Positions 30,691-43,856 of a stretch of 64,000 bases of DNA are shown here, one piece after another. The number at the start of each line of letters is the position of its first letter. The first letter of the stretch is position 1. The position numbers and the translations under genes are program-made. This DNA is from Chrysoperla carnea (lineage: Eukaryota > Arthropoda > Insecta > Neuroptera > Chrysopidae), in the NCBI RefSeq assembly GCF_905475395.1, contig NC_058338.1:9376935-9440934 (forward strand). The letters run 5' to 3'. The notes beneath the pieces were generated by a model that saw only the letters and a program-made list of their open reading frames with translations, was not told the DNA's origin and made no database searches.

Positions 30691-31814
30691 TATGTTCCTC
30701 ACAAAAGTCGAAACTACTTGGGAGTTCTCCTGTATACTTTTAAATGAATTGTCCTGATTAGAGTCGAGTTGCAACCTTTTTTATTTACTTTCCGAAGGTG
30801 GGAGAATTTTTAGCTAGTTCTATACGAGGCTTGCTGGTTAGGGTCCGGGTGCTCCAAAATTTTTGCAACTTCAGGATCTTACAGCTAATATTATTTTGAG
30901 TCTGTGATAAAATGGTTCAAGTGCTTTCTTGCTGGAAATATCTTAAAATACAATCAGTTTTAAAAAATTTTTAAAATATGTGTACAGCAAGATAAATAAA
31001 GGAGAGAATCCATCCATCCGCGTTTGTTTTTTTTTTAACTTCATCTGCTGAGGAATGATGACAACATTCCGGATAAACCGTTATTACAAAAAAAAAAGAT
31101 ACATATAATATCTCTACAGACAGACAACATTCATTTTGTCCGTCGTGTCTCAGAGCTCTCAGAACAAAGCAATATTAGACAAAAATACTATATTAATGAA
31201 TTCATGTGTTTATGTAAAGGAAATGCTCACTTAACGCGAGTTTAACACAACTAAATTTTCTATACTGCGGTTTTAATTGGTTCATAAATCGAAAAATTAG
31301 GTTTACATTTTTCAAAAATTTCAAATTTATTAATTCTAAAATCTAGGTTTACAAAAGCCATAAAGGTTGTAGCAAAAGGGTTTAGGATCTGATACAGTTT
31401 CTACATAGAAAAGTTTCTTCCCAGGGCTACAATTAAAAATTTTTGATTTTGGCGCTCAAAATTATTTACTGTCGATACTGTTGATTAAATTTAAATTTAG
31501 CGCCCGTAACGTTTGCTGTATCAATTACTTAAAACTTCTCTTCAATCGATAAAAGTCAAATATGTATCTAAATCTAAGCATATAAGTAACTTGTTACCCG
31601 TATAAGAATATAAGAAAAGAAAATGATTGAGTGGTTATCGAAATTTTTAGATCGACAAAATACTGTTATTTTTACTTTGAGTGTCCACAATTTCTGCTGC
31701 TTGCCAAAATTTTTACTAGTAGAATATTTACATATTACATTTTTGCGGGTTCGCGCAGATAACTATGCTGGGAGTTAGGGCCAAAGAGTTTCATGTATAA
31801 GTAAATGAAAAGCT
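30691..31814. other. Non-coding DNA
   Basis: No gene or clear repeat is seen. Confidence 0.4.
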
Positions 31815-32190
31815 GGTATTCGTTGTGTGCGTAGTCATGGTAGGGACAATAAAATCGATGCAAGCGCTTCCAGTGAAAAATTTTGGCGTTAAAGGAGGCT
31901 GTTATGACTAATTTGAAATTCTTAACATGTTAATGTTATAGAAAATTTCAAATTAAAATTAATGGAAAACTTAATGCATTAAAAATTGTGAAAATAAGAA
32001 ATCAAATTGCACAAATATTATTTTTCAAATGTAAATTTTCATAATTATTTATTTAAATTTGTGAAACAATAATATTAAATTTTCAATGTAAGTCATAAAT
32101 GCAATCCATACAATTATATATGCATCCATAATTAAAGTAGTGTATCGTTACCATGGAAACGCCTCCTATAAAACTTACGCACGATGCTAA
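31815..32190 (+). mobile_element. Family B repeat, copy 1
   Basis: This is a direct repeat of 36893-37290. Landmarks are 'gtagtcatggtagggacaat', 'ggcgttaaaggaggctgtta', 'aaattgcacaaatattattt' and 'cgttaccatggaaacgcctc'. It is non-coding. Confidence 0.85.
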
Positions 32191-32827
32191 TTATAAACCG
32201 TAGAGCTTTGAGTAACCTTATAATGAATTATCGCGTTATGAGAGGATCTTCTGTACATTTGTTTACAAAAAAATTCTTTTCATTCATATAGGATATAATA
32301 AAGCGTCATATGTGATTTTTTTTTTCTTTAAAAATATTTATTAAAAATTCTAAAGGTGTATTAAAAATTATTTAATTAAAAATTACAAATTACACATTCC
32401 ATCTTTTTCATTTGAGAAGAGCCAACTGTCAACAAAATTTTTGGTGCAAATATTTTTTTGGATAAAAATTATTAATTATTTTCTAATTAATATACAAATA
32501 GTATTTATGTCAATAATAATAATAATGATAAATAGATGGATATTTATTATAATTATTTTCAATTTTATTATCCGGGTTACATTTTTTTTTTAGTTTTTGG
32601 TCATTTATTTAATTTTATCGTCTTTTTTAATATGAAAAAAACTTTCCCGTAATTTATGTTCACTCTTAAAATGATTATTTAGTTCCGGTCAACGAAATAA
32701 CTAACTGGAAGGGATATGCATTTACTTTGGAATTTTAAATAATATGCGTAAACTAGCTCGATTCGTGCGGAATTAAGCAGTACGGTGAATTAAGCAGTAC
32801 CTGTGGCTAATGACACAAAATATCAAT
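32191..32827. other. Non-coding AT-rich DNA
   Basis: I see no gene and no shared repeat. Confidence 0.4.
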
Positions 32828-32935
32828 AGTAATTTACTTTTTTTTTATTTATAGACAATTTTATTACAGATATGATATACAAATTACAGAATGAACAAAA
32901 TTAAATGTTAAAATTGAATAGGAAAAAAACCAACT
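32828..32935 (+). repeat. Family F repeat, copy 1
   Basis: It shares 'aattttattacagatatgat' and 'atgaacaaaattaaatgtta' with copies near 33.95, 34.5 and 61.85 kb. Confidence 0.75.
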
Positions 32936-33904
32936 GAATAAGAAAAAAGTCATTTATCATAAAAAAGGGTGGGGTGCTTTTTAAGATGATTTTGTTTCTC
33001 TATTTTTTTTTTATAATTAATAGATATAATCTACTTTTTAGTTTACTTAGTTAGAAAAGCGTGTTGTTTAGTGTTTTTAGACTATTATTTACTCAGATAG
33101 AAAACTTTGTTTAGAATGAAAATTCTGCATTTCGGTAACATTTTTCTTTGCATCATTGTTTAGAAAACGAGCATTGATAACCAAAAATTAAATAAGAAAA
33201 ACTTGCCGGTGCTACGTAGCTTTATAGCTTCTTTGAATTTCATATGAACTTGATGTGAGCGTGCGTAACCATATACTTCCGATAGGAAATATGACCACGT
33301 ATCGGGACTCTAAACATTATTACAGCGTGTGCCATTATCATTGAGATAAAAAAGACCTGTAATAAATTGTATAAACAGACAATATTTTATCGTAAATAAT
33401 AAAATTAAACGGTAAATAGCATTAGGCAATCATATATGTGTGTATACATTTATCTAATAGTTGTAATGCAAAAAAAAAAAAAGACGAAGAAATGTCAGTG
33501 ACCAAGTCCACTCAAAGAAGCAACTTTAAAAAATCACTTGCGGCTATGAAAACAACTATTATTATAAAAACATTCACTACATATCATACCAATGTATGTA
33601 TGTGTATGAACGGATCAAGAACGCGACTCCGCAATAATGTTGTTGTCAATTTTACCGTTTTACCCTCACTTTAAAAACTTCCTTGATAAATCCTTTTATA
33701 AAAAACATGTATAGGTAGTGAAAAAAAAAAACCAATTGAACGAAGAACGCACCTTTATCTTGTACGTTTGCGTTTCTGAAATACATGACACAATGTTAAA
33801 GTGTATGATACACAGTGATTTTAACTATATGTAGAATAATGAATACTAGTTCGTCTCGCGTGGAGTTCTACAGTGCGGTACACGTGGCTAAAAACATTGT
33901 AAAA
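32936..33904. other. Non-coding DNA
   Basis: The 78-codon ORF at 33438 is low complexity and Lys-rich and has no support as a gene. No shared repeat is seen. Confidence 0.4.
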
Positions 33905-34290
33905 AAATAATAATTTACTTTCTGTTTATTTATAGGCAATTTTATTACAGATATGATATACAAATTACATAATGAACAAAATTAAATGTTAAAATTGTTT
34001 CTCTACACAAGTTTTTCATAAGTGGTATATTTTTAGGGCTTTATGCCTATTTTATGTCAGTAGCCAGCACGATAGAATTAACAATGAAGGGAAATTCATG
34101 GAATTTGATAAAGGAATAAGGAAGCTATTGCGTGGACAGAAAGAAAACAGGCTTGAGAAAAAATATATCAAATAGCGCGCCATCGGTTAATTTCTTCAAT
34201 ACTGTATTGAGACGACCACGGCATGTAGCGATTAAAGCCTGTGTTACTGAATTAGAAGCCAGCATTTATTTTGTTGAAGCTAAAATTCTT
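33905..34290 (+). repeat. Family F repeat, extended copy 2
   Basis: Beyond the family F core it shares a longer downstream part with 34462-34820: 'aattcatggaattt.ataaaggaa' and 'gcgtgga.a' then 'aacaggct'. The two are therefore tandem, diverged copies of a longer element. Confidence 0.65.
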
Positions 34291-34461
34291 TGATTCTTTT
34301 TATTTTCCTTTCGGGGGATTTATAAAGAATTGTTTTGTACTTGATAAGCTTCGTCATTGCTTTATAATGGAAAGGGATTTTTTTTTTTAGAAAGAAATGA
34401 TTTTTAACACGCTTTTATTAGCTTAGTATATATACGACTAAGTCGGCTTTAATTCGACTTC

Positions 34462-34820
34462 TATAAAAAAATTTCTTTTTGTTTATAGGCAATTTTATTA
34501 ATTCCTACAAATATGATATGGAAATTATACGATGGACAAAATTAATTCTTAAAACTATTTCGCTTGCCTCTTTTTCCTAAGAGGTGTATTTTTAAACCGT
34601 GAGTCTATTTTTCGTTAGAAGCCAGAATGGTAAGCTTGAAAATTATGGATAAATCATGGAACTTCATAAAGGAAAAAGGAAGATCTGGCGTGGATAAGAA
34701 TAAACAGGTTAAAGAATTAATAATATACAGTATAATTTGGTTAAGTTGTGCCTGGATAAATAAGAAACATCCATACTGGAACTCATGTTGAGATCCCAAC
34801 ACTTTGGCACTGAATTACCT
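34462..34820 (+). repeat. Family F repeat, extended copy 3
   Basis: A diverged direct neighbour of copy 2. The core is 'taggcaattttatta' and 'atggacaaaattaattctta'. A 65-codon ORF on the other strand is not called. Confidence 0.6.
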
Positions 34821-34939
34821 CTGTTAGTGGGACGAAGCAAACCTCCATATCTCTGGGATTCGTTCTTTCCATTTTATCGTCATAGTTACCCCTATAACTG
34901 AGACAGCGAGTGAATTTTATATGCATTAACCTCTGTAAC

Positions 34940-35200
34940 TGAGAACTGAGATAACATCGTTTTGTTTTGTTTACTTACTTATTCTTATTCTACCCACAAA
35001 TACCTCACTTTCATAATTTTGAGCTTCATTGACCTTCAGTTTTAGTTTTACTTTACTATCATACGGATGTTTATTTGAAAAATGCCGAAACGAAGGCTCA
35101 AATCATTATCAGTACATGAAAAACTGAAGTTAGTATCCGTTTATGAAAGTGGGAAGACACGGTGAAGTCTGTGTCGAATTTAATCTACTTTTTACAGAAT
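34940..35200 (+). pseudogene. Tigger/pogo-like transposase start, frameshifted
   Basis: ATG at 35082 opens MPKRRLKSLSVHEKLKLVSV and then YESGKTR. This resembles the N-terminal helix-turn-helix of CENP-B/Tigger-type transposases (basic start, then KLKLVxxxESGK). The frame shifts by one base near 35160; EVCVEFN continues in the next frame, and the rest of the gene is absent. The non-coding leader (about 34960-35050) recurs at 51025-51125. Identity is from pattern only. Confidence 0.6.
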
Positions 35201-35965
35201 AATTCAGAAGAACAAGGAAAATTAAAACGTGTATCTACGTTTATCATATCTAGTTTTCGTAGAACAAATGACAGCCCGAAGGTCGCCATAAATTTGTCGG
35301 TTTTTTTAACTTTTCTAATTTATTAAAAATAATGCAAGCGATATTCAACATTGTCTATACAGGGTTAATTGTCTATGCAACTTTTTGAGATATATTGATA
35401 GGGTCCGATATAAGGGATGGACAATGTGGTAGAGCCGGACGCTTTTCTGGAGTCGTCAAGTTTCCCCCTTGGAATTTTTTAAGGTTTTTCTTTTAAAAGT
35501 ACTACTTTTGTAGCGTTATCCTTAGACAAATCTATGGGTATATATTTTAAAATGTGTCTTGTCTTATAATATTTCGGCAAGTCAACCCGCGAGAATGGAA
35601 AAATTGGAAATAAGGAACCATCACTTTCTATATACAATGATTTTTCATTCATACTTTAACAAGATAAACGTATTTTTGATCAAACCAAACAGATCAACCA
35701 ATAACAATATATTCTATCGTTTTAAAATAAAAACATCTTTTTATTACACATGTCATGTGTACTTTTTTATTTTATGTAATTCTCTTTCAAGTTATTTTCT
35801 GAATAAATTACATTTATGAATTAACTTACACTATTTACAGTTTGTCCCTCCTCACCTTCTAATCTAATCCCTTTTAACCACTTACGTGTACCTATACGCA
35901 AAAAATTATTTTAATCACTTTTTATAAATGACCAGTTTTTTTACAAACTTGCGAAAAGTCAGTTT
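35201..35965. other. Non-coding DNA
   Basis: The 86-codon ORF at 35559 is Asn/Phe/Tyr-rich, as expected from AT-rich noise. The piece at 35285-35370 ('taatttattaaaaataatgc') resembles the subtype end of family A at 57.5 kb. Confidence 0.4.
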
Positions 35966-36376
35966 TAACAAGTGAAAACAAACAATTGACTGAGTTAATT
36001 GTTTAAATACCATGTAAAGACTGTGTTGATTACTCTGTCATATTACACATACATACATGTTACACATATATAACTGATATTCCCATATAATACATAGTAT
36101 ACAATTTGCGAATTATTTGCGCTCTCACGGGTAAACAATGATGTTTACGAAAAAATGTTTTAAACAAAAGTTGTTTAATTTTTACATTTAAACTTTTGTT
36201 CGATCTCTAACGGTTTACAAGATGGGTACAACGGACCCAAGACCCAATTTACCTATGTTGCTCATTTACGAACTTGACCTCGTGGAACCAACTGGAAATG
36301 GACTAATTAGGTGATTTTATGAGCACCTATACCTAAATTTTGTTCATAGCATCGATATTTTAAAACGTTGATTGTA
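35966..36376 (-). mobile_element. Family A repeat, internally deleted
   Basis: It keeps the 'caattgactgagttaattg' end, the 'cgggtaaacaatgatgttta' block and the 'taggtgattttatgagcacc' block. It lacks the GTCT microsatellite and the 'gaaatttttacagcg' block. Confidence 0.8.
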
Positions 36377-36892
36377 TTTTCCCACTTTAATGTAGACGCA
36401 AATGCACCTCCAAAGGGGATCTTCAAGGGATCAAATAGGTTGAATGACATTATTTTAGTCATAAAATTCAAATATTTATTAAATTATGCTAGAGATGAAT
36501 GACGCTTTGTACACTGCGTACAGGTAAATATTCTTAGTATTACTCATACGTTAATAATAGAGTTGATAATTTAGTATCGTAATAATTATCGTTATAGAAG
36601 TTAATTGAAATAATCAATATTTATGATATGAGTCTTCCAGTCAATAAACTTTTAATTTTACATAAAAAAAAATTATGTAAGATTCTTCTTTATGTTTCTA
36701 TTCTATCTCAAAAATAAGCTTAAAATATTTTGTAAGCTATTTTTTAGATGTCAAATTCATTCAATTTTTTTTGTTTATTTATTTCACATAGTAAAATATC
36801 TGTACTATGAATTATTCACAAATCCTCCATATACAAATATCATAAACAAATATCGTATCTGGAAATTTTACTCTAGCATGTGAATAAACTGC
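36377..36892. other. Non-coding DNA
   Basis: I see nothing supportable. A 63-codon ORF at 36692 is AT-rich noise. Confidence 0.4.
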
Positions 36893-37290
36893 TGTTATTC
36901 GTTGTGTGTGTAGTCATGGTATGGACAATAAAATCGATGCCAGTACTTCCAGTGAAAAATTTTGGCGTAAAGGAGGCTGTTATAACTAATTTGCAATTCT
37001 TTACATGTTAATGTTATAGAAAATGTTAAATTAAAATTATTGAAAAACACTAATTAATTAAACTTAATGCATTAAAAATTGTGAAAATAAGAAATCAAAT
37101 TGCACAAATATTATTTTTCAAATGTAAATTATCATTTTATTTTAATTTGTGAGACAATAATATTAAATTTTCAATGTAAGTCATAAATGCAATCCATATA
37201 ATTATATATGAATCCATACAATTCTATAATTAAAGTAATGTATCGTTACCATGAAAACGCCTCCAATAAAACTCACTCACGATGCAAATA
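36893..37290 (+). mobile_element. Family B repeat, copy 2
   Basis: Same orientation and order as 31815-32190, with small indels; for example, it has an extra 'cactaattaattaa' region. The copies lie 5.1 kb apart. Confidence 0.85.
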
Positions 37291-38124
37291 AGTTTTCGTG
37301 GCTCAGAGTTTGAAAAAATAACACATTTTTCTTAAAATCGAATATTGAATTTTTAGTTTTCCAAGAATTTGTATTTCGAAAACCAAGCGTCTAGAGAAAA
37401 AAATCACAATAGTACTATTTTGCTTAAAACTACGCACCCCCTCCCTCCCCTCCACTCCTTGTTTATCTGTCGATTTCTCTCATGAAAGAACTTGACCATT
37501 CAAATACCAAAACCTTTCTTGATACTAAATTTTATTCAAATCGGACTTACGAATCAGAGTGAGATTCTAATTGAATCTGAAAACTTAGTTCGAATTCCGG
37601 TATAAGATGCTTCTAATATTTTTCATTTGAAGCATTTTCCACGATTAAACTTATTTTTGGAGTTTCACGTATCTGTTAAGTCACAAAAAAAAACTTATTT
37701 TACTATTGGTATTAGGGCTTGATATTTAAATAAGATAGACATCTGTTTTCTGCATGAAAAGCTTATGCTTTTCTCTTACGAGTAGTTACGACTTGATTCA
37801 CTTCAAAAGTCGGATTAAATTGAAACTAAGAGTACTTCTTATTAAATCGGAGCGTTGCTTTGATACACGGAGGTAAAGAGGCAACAGAATGATTAAATTA
37901 TTATAAATTTGGTACATATTTTGGTAAATATGGTGGTAAATCTGATTATGACATTCGTTTTGTTTGTTTTATTATTTTGATTTGTGGTTTTTTGAAGAGA
38001 TTATAGTTGATATGTCATTTTGCCCTCCTTTAGTCACTTAGCGTTTAATAAAATAAATAAATATTAGTTCTTAGTCTTAAAAAGGCAAAAGTCTTTGATT
38101 AAAGTGTTTGTTTCCCTATACAGT
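37291..38124. other. Non-coding DNA
   Basis: No gene is supported in this stretch. Confidence 0.4.
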
Positions 38125-38690
38125 ATTGTAAAAAAGTTTTTATTTATTGCACGGTACATACATATAAACCAAATACATGCTTTGTAGTAAACTAATGAGT
38201 TATTTTTGGCTTTACTATACCACCCAACTACAATAATATATAATTTATTGTGTGAAAGTGATGCTTATAAATTTGATAATATAGATATCGCTCTTCAATC
38301 ATCAATACTTTAACTATAGTCGTCTTTGTTCATCCAATGATGGATCTTCGATGAACTCATAATTAAATTAAAATTTTTTTATTTTATATCATCGACAACC
38401 TTATATTTTTATGGTATTATTATAAACAACATGATTGTCTAAATATTTTAGATAATTTTTTATCACACTCTCTAGATTTGTTGATATAGGAATATCCAAT
38501 TAAAAAGGATAACCTATATGATTCATCATTTTTTCAGTCAACTTGGAACGATAAAATATTAATAAAAAACCCGATGTCCTAGGAATTTTTTGTGATTTTT
38601 GGGAACTTTGTTAATCAAAAAAATGAATTTATAAAGTTTTATTGAAATTCCTAGTATTATTCAATCCTTGCATATTTCCTTAAAATGAAG
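38125..38690 (+). mobile_element. Family C repeat, full-length copy
   Basis: Colinear with 23848-24392 from 'aagtttttatttattgcacg' to 'ttcaatccttgcatatttcc'. The two are similar enough to align by eye over the whole length. Confidence 0.85.
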
Positions 38691-38850
38691 TACATTTACA
38701 ACAGAAATCTATTCTATAAAATAGTTACATTATTTTGATATATGTAAATGAGGAACTAATAATACTAAACGTTTAAAATTGAATGAATGTTTATGTTGTT
38801 TACAAATTACTATTTTATAAGTTTACAGACATGAATCGTTAAAATATGTT

Positions 38851-39395
38851 TATACCATGTATATGAAATATACAAAGGTATATTAAGTTTAGTCCCAAGT
38901 TTGTAACGCTTAAAAATACTGATGCTATGAACAAAATTTTGGTATAGGTGTTCATAAGATCACCTAATTAGCCCATTTCCGGTTGTCTGTCTGTCGTCTG
39001 TCTGCCGTCTGTCATCACGATTACTCAAAAACTAATAGAGATATCAAGCTGAAATTTTTATAGCGTGATGAGGACGTAAAAGGTGAGGTCAAGTTCGTAA
39101 ATGAGCATCATAGGTCAATTGGGTTTTGTAAACCATTAGAGATAGAACAAAAATTTGTTTTAAAAAATGTAAAAAATGTTCCTTATAAAAAAATAAACAA
39201 CTTTTGTTTGAAACATTTTTTCGTAAACGTCACTGTTTAGCCGTGAGAGCGCAAATTGTATAATATTATATGGGTATACCAGTTATATGTATATGTGTGA
39301 CATGTATGTATGTGTAATGTGATAGAGTAATCAACACTGACTATGCATGGTATTTCAACAATTAACTCAATCAATTGTTTATTTTCACTTGTTTT
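38851..39395 (+). mobile_element. Family A repeat, full-length reference copy
   Basis: A complete 545-bp copy. The left end 'tataccatgtatatgaaata' can fold with 'ggtata' downstream. The right end contains the near-palindrome 'caattaactcaatcaattg' before 'ttttcacttg'. The middle holds a GTCT/GTCGTCTGTC microsatellite. There is no ORF and no clear terminal inverted repeat. Confidence 0.85.
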
Positions 39396-40130
39396 AAAAT
39401 CAAATCAAACACTGTACTTAAATGAAACTTTATGGCATTAAAAATCAACTTCTCTCATAAAAATTCTCATGAAATAACATCACTTAAATATTTAAAGTTA
39501 TGTAACAGTATATTTAAGTTATGTAAATTGTGTAATAATAGACTTAAAATTCATTTCAAATAACAACAGGAGATGCGATCATACTTTAAATAGTAAGGAA
39601 ATTTAGTTTACGCTTACATAGGGGTACTATCTAAAATTTACATACTATATCAATTTTCATTTTCTTACTTCGAAAATGGATATCATTGAACCTGTCAGGT
39701 TATTATTACGTTTTTTTTTAAATATTAAAAAAATTATAAATATCGGGTTACGAACCACGGAGATCAGCATCTAATTAAATTTAATCTTTAAATTAATGAA
39801 AAATCGAAATCAAAAAATTTTGCTCAGTCTTTTTCAGAAAACAAAAGTGTATCCGAAAATTTTTAGAACGAGTACTCAATTCTGTCAAATCTCGAAATCT
39901 AACGGAATAAGCCTGAATTTTAAAACAAACCTTTATTTTGATAGTAAAATTGTCGTGTCGAGTCACATATGGTCATGTGTGCGCGTCCTTAGATTTTCAA
40001 AGTCAATGCGAAAATCAGTTTTTTGAGAATATCTCGTTTCTTTTGCCATCAATCGTATTTACATTTATTATAAAAGTTGGAATCTGGTGGATTCCCAGGT
40101 TGACCACTTTTTTTGACTAAGATGGCCGGG
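39396..40130. other. Non-coding DNA
   Basis: The overlapping 60-76-codon ORFs at 39796-40120 have no domain and run into the following repeat. They are not called. Confidence 0.4.
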
Positions 40131-40396
40131 TTACTTAAGTAAATAGCAGTGATTACTTACTTTAACTCCCGAATTAAAAAAAAGAGGTGTTATAAGTTTG
40201 ACCGCTATGTGTGTGTGTCTCTCTATGGTATCGTAGTGCCCAAACGAATGAACCGATTTTTATTTTTTTGGTTTCGTTTGAAAGGTAACTTAATGAAAAG
40301 TGTTCTTAGCATAGTTTCAAGTGCGAGTTTAGGGTTCCGTGCCCGAAAAATATGCCGGGGATTTTTTAAATTTTGTAAATTTCACTTGAAGTAAAA
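40131..40396 (+). mobile_element. Family E repeat, copy 1
   Basis: It shares 'gtgttataagtttgaccgct' and 'attttttaaattttgtaaat' with 45585-45905. Its GTGTGTCTCT tract replaces the GTCTGTCTG tract of that copy. Confidence 0.7.
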
Positions 40397-40694
40397 ACAA
40401 AGACATGCGTAGAAAAAAATGACAGGTAATTTGCAATCAATAATATTTGCAAGGTGGGTGCAGCATACTTCAGTACAAAAATATTTCATATTAATAATGA
40501 ATAATAACTGGATCTCAAAAAGAAATTGATTACAAGGTTAATTTAACAGATAGATATGTAAAAGTATAGTAATTTAATTGTATTATTAACAAGCCATCGC
40601 TGATATGACTCTTAGAGATCACACCAATAGTTTTCTGCTTAAGGACTATCCCAGAAAAATACCGTTTTATTAGGATCATAAACTTAAACTTAAA

Positions 40695-40987
40695 GTTTGA
40701 TGCCTATAAATTTGATAATATAGATATCGCTCTTCAATCATCAATACTCTAACCATAGCCGTCTCTGTTCATCAAATGATGGATCTCCGATGAACTCATA
40801 ATAAAATTAAAAGTTGGTTTGTATATCATCGACAACCTTATATTTTTATGGTATTATTTATAAACTACAAAATTTTCTAATTATTTCAGATAGTTTTTTA
40901 TCACACTCTCTAGATTTTTTTATATAGAAATATCCAATTGAAAAACTCATATCTCCTTAATCTCATATCTTTTTGCATATCTCCTTA
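40695..40987 (+). mobile_element. Family C repeat, partial copy
   Basis: It lacks the first ~130 bp of the family. It begins 'aatttgataatatagatatc' and ends in a locally repeated 'catatctccttaa' motif. Confidence 0.8.
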
Positions 40988-41628
40988 AAAGAAAGAAGTT
41001 TTCGAAAGATGTTAGAAAAATTTCAGTGTGATGATTATCTAAGAACATATAATTTTCAATTAGTTTTGCAAAAAATACCTTCAAATAAATCATTCTTTAT
41101 AGTTTCAAGAAATTTTAACCAAAAATCAAATTCAATTTTAAATGTGCGTAGATTTTTTAAATTGATATTTGTGATATTTTTATAAATTCTGATAAATTTT
41201 TATCAGAACGTTAATTAATAATGAATACAATAGGATCGTAAAACAAAAATATTTTGATTTTTGTCTTGTCTTGGATCTCCGGTAGTGGTAGTTAATAGCT
41301 TTGACCTATTATTTGACCTTGCTTTCAAACAACTACTGAAACAATAAGAAACCAATCAACTTTGTATTTTATATAAAAGTATATAAAACAATTCTTTGAA
41401 AACAACAAAAAAAAAAAAAACAAAGCAAAAGTTATGGTACATGGTTTTATGTTTATTATTTTTTTTTAATGAAATGAACTAGTAATTAACACTATAAATA
41501 AACAATTTTATTGTATTTACACTATAAGATGAAATTCTGGAGATTTACCCAAACAGAAATTATATGTAGAATTATAAAATTTAGAAATTTATTTTTATTG
41601 CAATTATATCTAGGTATTCACGGGTTAA
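40988..41628. other. Non-coding DNA
   Basis: A 70-codon ORF (40973-41185) starts in the repeat end and shows no recognisable domain. I treat it as unproven. Confidence 0.35.
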
Positions 41629-42235
41629 TCCACTAATTTTGGATCATTATTTTCAGCTGTGATGTCAATGTTTCGCAAGCTATCACTTATGTGTTTAATT
41701 TCGGGATCAGGACTCCACATTCTTGAAATCTATTAGAGCTCTGTTAATTTTGATCATAAATTTGAATAGTATGACCCAAATTTAGTAGAATTACATACTT
41801 GGTTTATCAAAATTGGATAAAATTTGGGTGTGATAGAGCAAAATAAAATATTTTGGATTCTGATGACGTCATTAAGTTAAAAAATTCGATTTTTTGATAA
41901 CAAAGGTAAATTTGATCCGATCTTATTGGAATTTTTTTTGAAAGCCACTCATTTTGGGTCATTTTTATCAGCTGTGATGTCAATGTTTCGCTAGCTATCA
42001 CTTATGTGCTTAATTCCGATATCAGGAATCCACATTCTTCCAAATTTACAGACTCTTTAGGTAAAATGCCACAATTATGGCAAATTTCCCTCATTTTGCC
42101 TTTACTCTTATGTTAAATACTATCAGTATACGACCCGATATATACAAGACGCAATCTTAATACTTGTCACCGGCGCTATGTACCCCTGTTACGGCCCTGG
42201 ACGCCGTTAGCTAAGATTTTCAAAACCACAAGGGC
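41629..42235 (-). repeat. S315 repeat, 1.4 units plus terminal module
   Basis: 'ccactaatttt' at 41630 and 'ccactcatttt' at 41945 give a 315-bp period. A perfect CRE TGACGTCA lies at 41864-41871. The array passes at about 42050 into a unique segment (gccacaattatggca.., 'gttaaatactatcagtatac', 'ttaatacttgtcaccggcg', 'ttacggccctgg') that also follows the 50-kb array. The S315 units are thus the body of a larger element. Confidence 0.85.
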
Positions 42236-43856
42236 AAGGCAATACATATAATAAAATTGTTGATTCAACTGAAACGCAATTGACAAAATTGAGGAAATGA
42301 AATTAAAGAATTTTTGACAAACAAACCCACTTTTTATTTACATAAAAAATCAATCAAACAAAAAGCAATTAAAACCTGTTTAGAGATTAGGGAGGTGCTT
42401 ATTTTTATTGTTTTAAAACACGTCAAATTTATTTAATTATAAACGGAAATCAATTTTTTGAAATTTATTTTCAAAAAAACCATTGAAATTTGATACAATT
42501 TAAAAGATTATCATATTAATTTTATAGCTAATTTATATTCGTCTAATCTTAATTAATTCAAATCAAACGACAAATTTATATGGCCAATATATTTTGATTT
42601 TAAAAAATAAAAATAAAAAAGTAGAATTTCTTCTTAATTTCTAATTAATAAAAAAAGTATTAAATCTGTAGGTATTTATAGTTGAAGGTTTAACCACAAG
42701 TTTCACCAATATTGCTTATTAAATGATTGATAGTTCACTCGTTAAATAGACTGAAAGAGATTAACTTCTCAAAGATTGTCAGAGTTTTAGATTACAATAA
42801 CTACATTTGTCTAAGCAACAAGTTCAAATAAGTTCATTCCGTAACTTTATTGACTGGACATTTCAACTAAACCATTATTTTAGTAATTAATATCTTTTTA
42901 ATTACTTAAAATTAATTAATAAAAGTACAAATTCAGTGAGGACATTTAAAAATTTCTAAAACGAAAATTCAAATTTTTACACGGACGTGACATCATAGTA
43001 CGGGCTTGTCAAATTTGTTGACATACTGTATGATATTAATTACTTACATTTTATATGGTATTTCATTAAATTATACTATTCTACGGCTTTTTATTAGAAA
43101 ACTTAATAATAACGAGTGTAAATTCTGTATTGTAAATTCATTTTTTTTGAAGTGTAAATTATACATTGAACTGTCACCAATTGACAGATCACGTACTTAT
43201 TCGTCATCAACAGAGAGCGCCAAAAAACTGCGTTTAAATATCTCAAAATTATAATGTATTTTAAATATTTTTTTACACTTAAATATAGCATTTTTAAGTA
43301 GTATTTATATTTTTTACTTTGTTATAACGGTGTAAACAATGAATTAAAAATATAAAAAAATACATGAATATTCCCTATTGGTGAAATATAGAAATATTGG
43401 TTGTAAAAATATACGTGTGATAGCTCGTTCGATTAGAAATGAAGTCTAGAAAAATGTACTAGAACCATTTTTCAGAACATAAAAAATTATAAAAGCTATA
43501 AAATTTCATTATTCGTTTTTCGCCATTAAAAAAGAGTTACAAAAATATATTTCATCAATAAATTTAGGTAACAATTTTTTTTAATACCTTCTAATCAATC
43601 TTCTTTTTCTCCTAAATTTAAAACAGTTATTTTTATTTATTTAGATTAGATTTATTATTTAAGTATCCATTTAAAAAATATCTATATTTAAGAAATAAAT
43701 AATAAATTGATCAAATTTTATTTTGACATTGAAATTTAGAACGTCCAAAATCAATTAATACAAAATATAATAAATATATAATAATAGAAATTTAATTTAC
43801 CGAATTATTATTATTTAATAACCTTATTTTTATCTATAATTTTATTTTATTTATAA
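42236..43856. other. Non-coding AT-rich DNA
   Basis: Opposite-strand ORFs of 62 and 82 codons overlap at 43.0-43.3 kb with no domain. No gene is supported. Confidence 0.4.
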
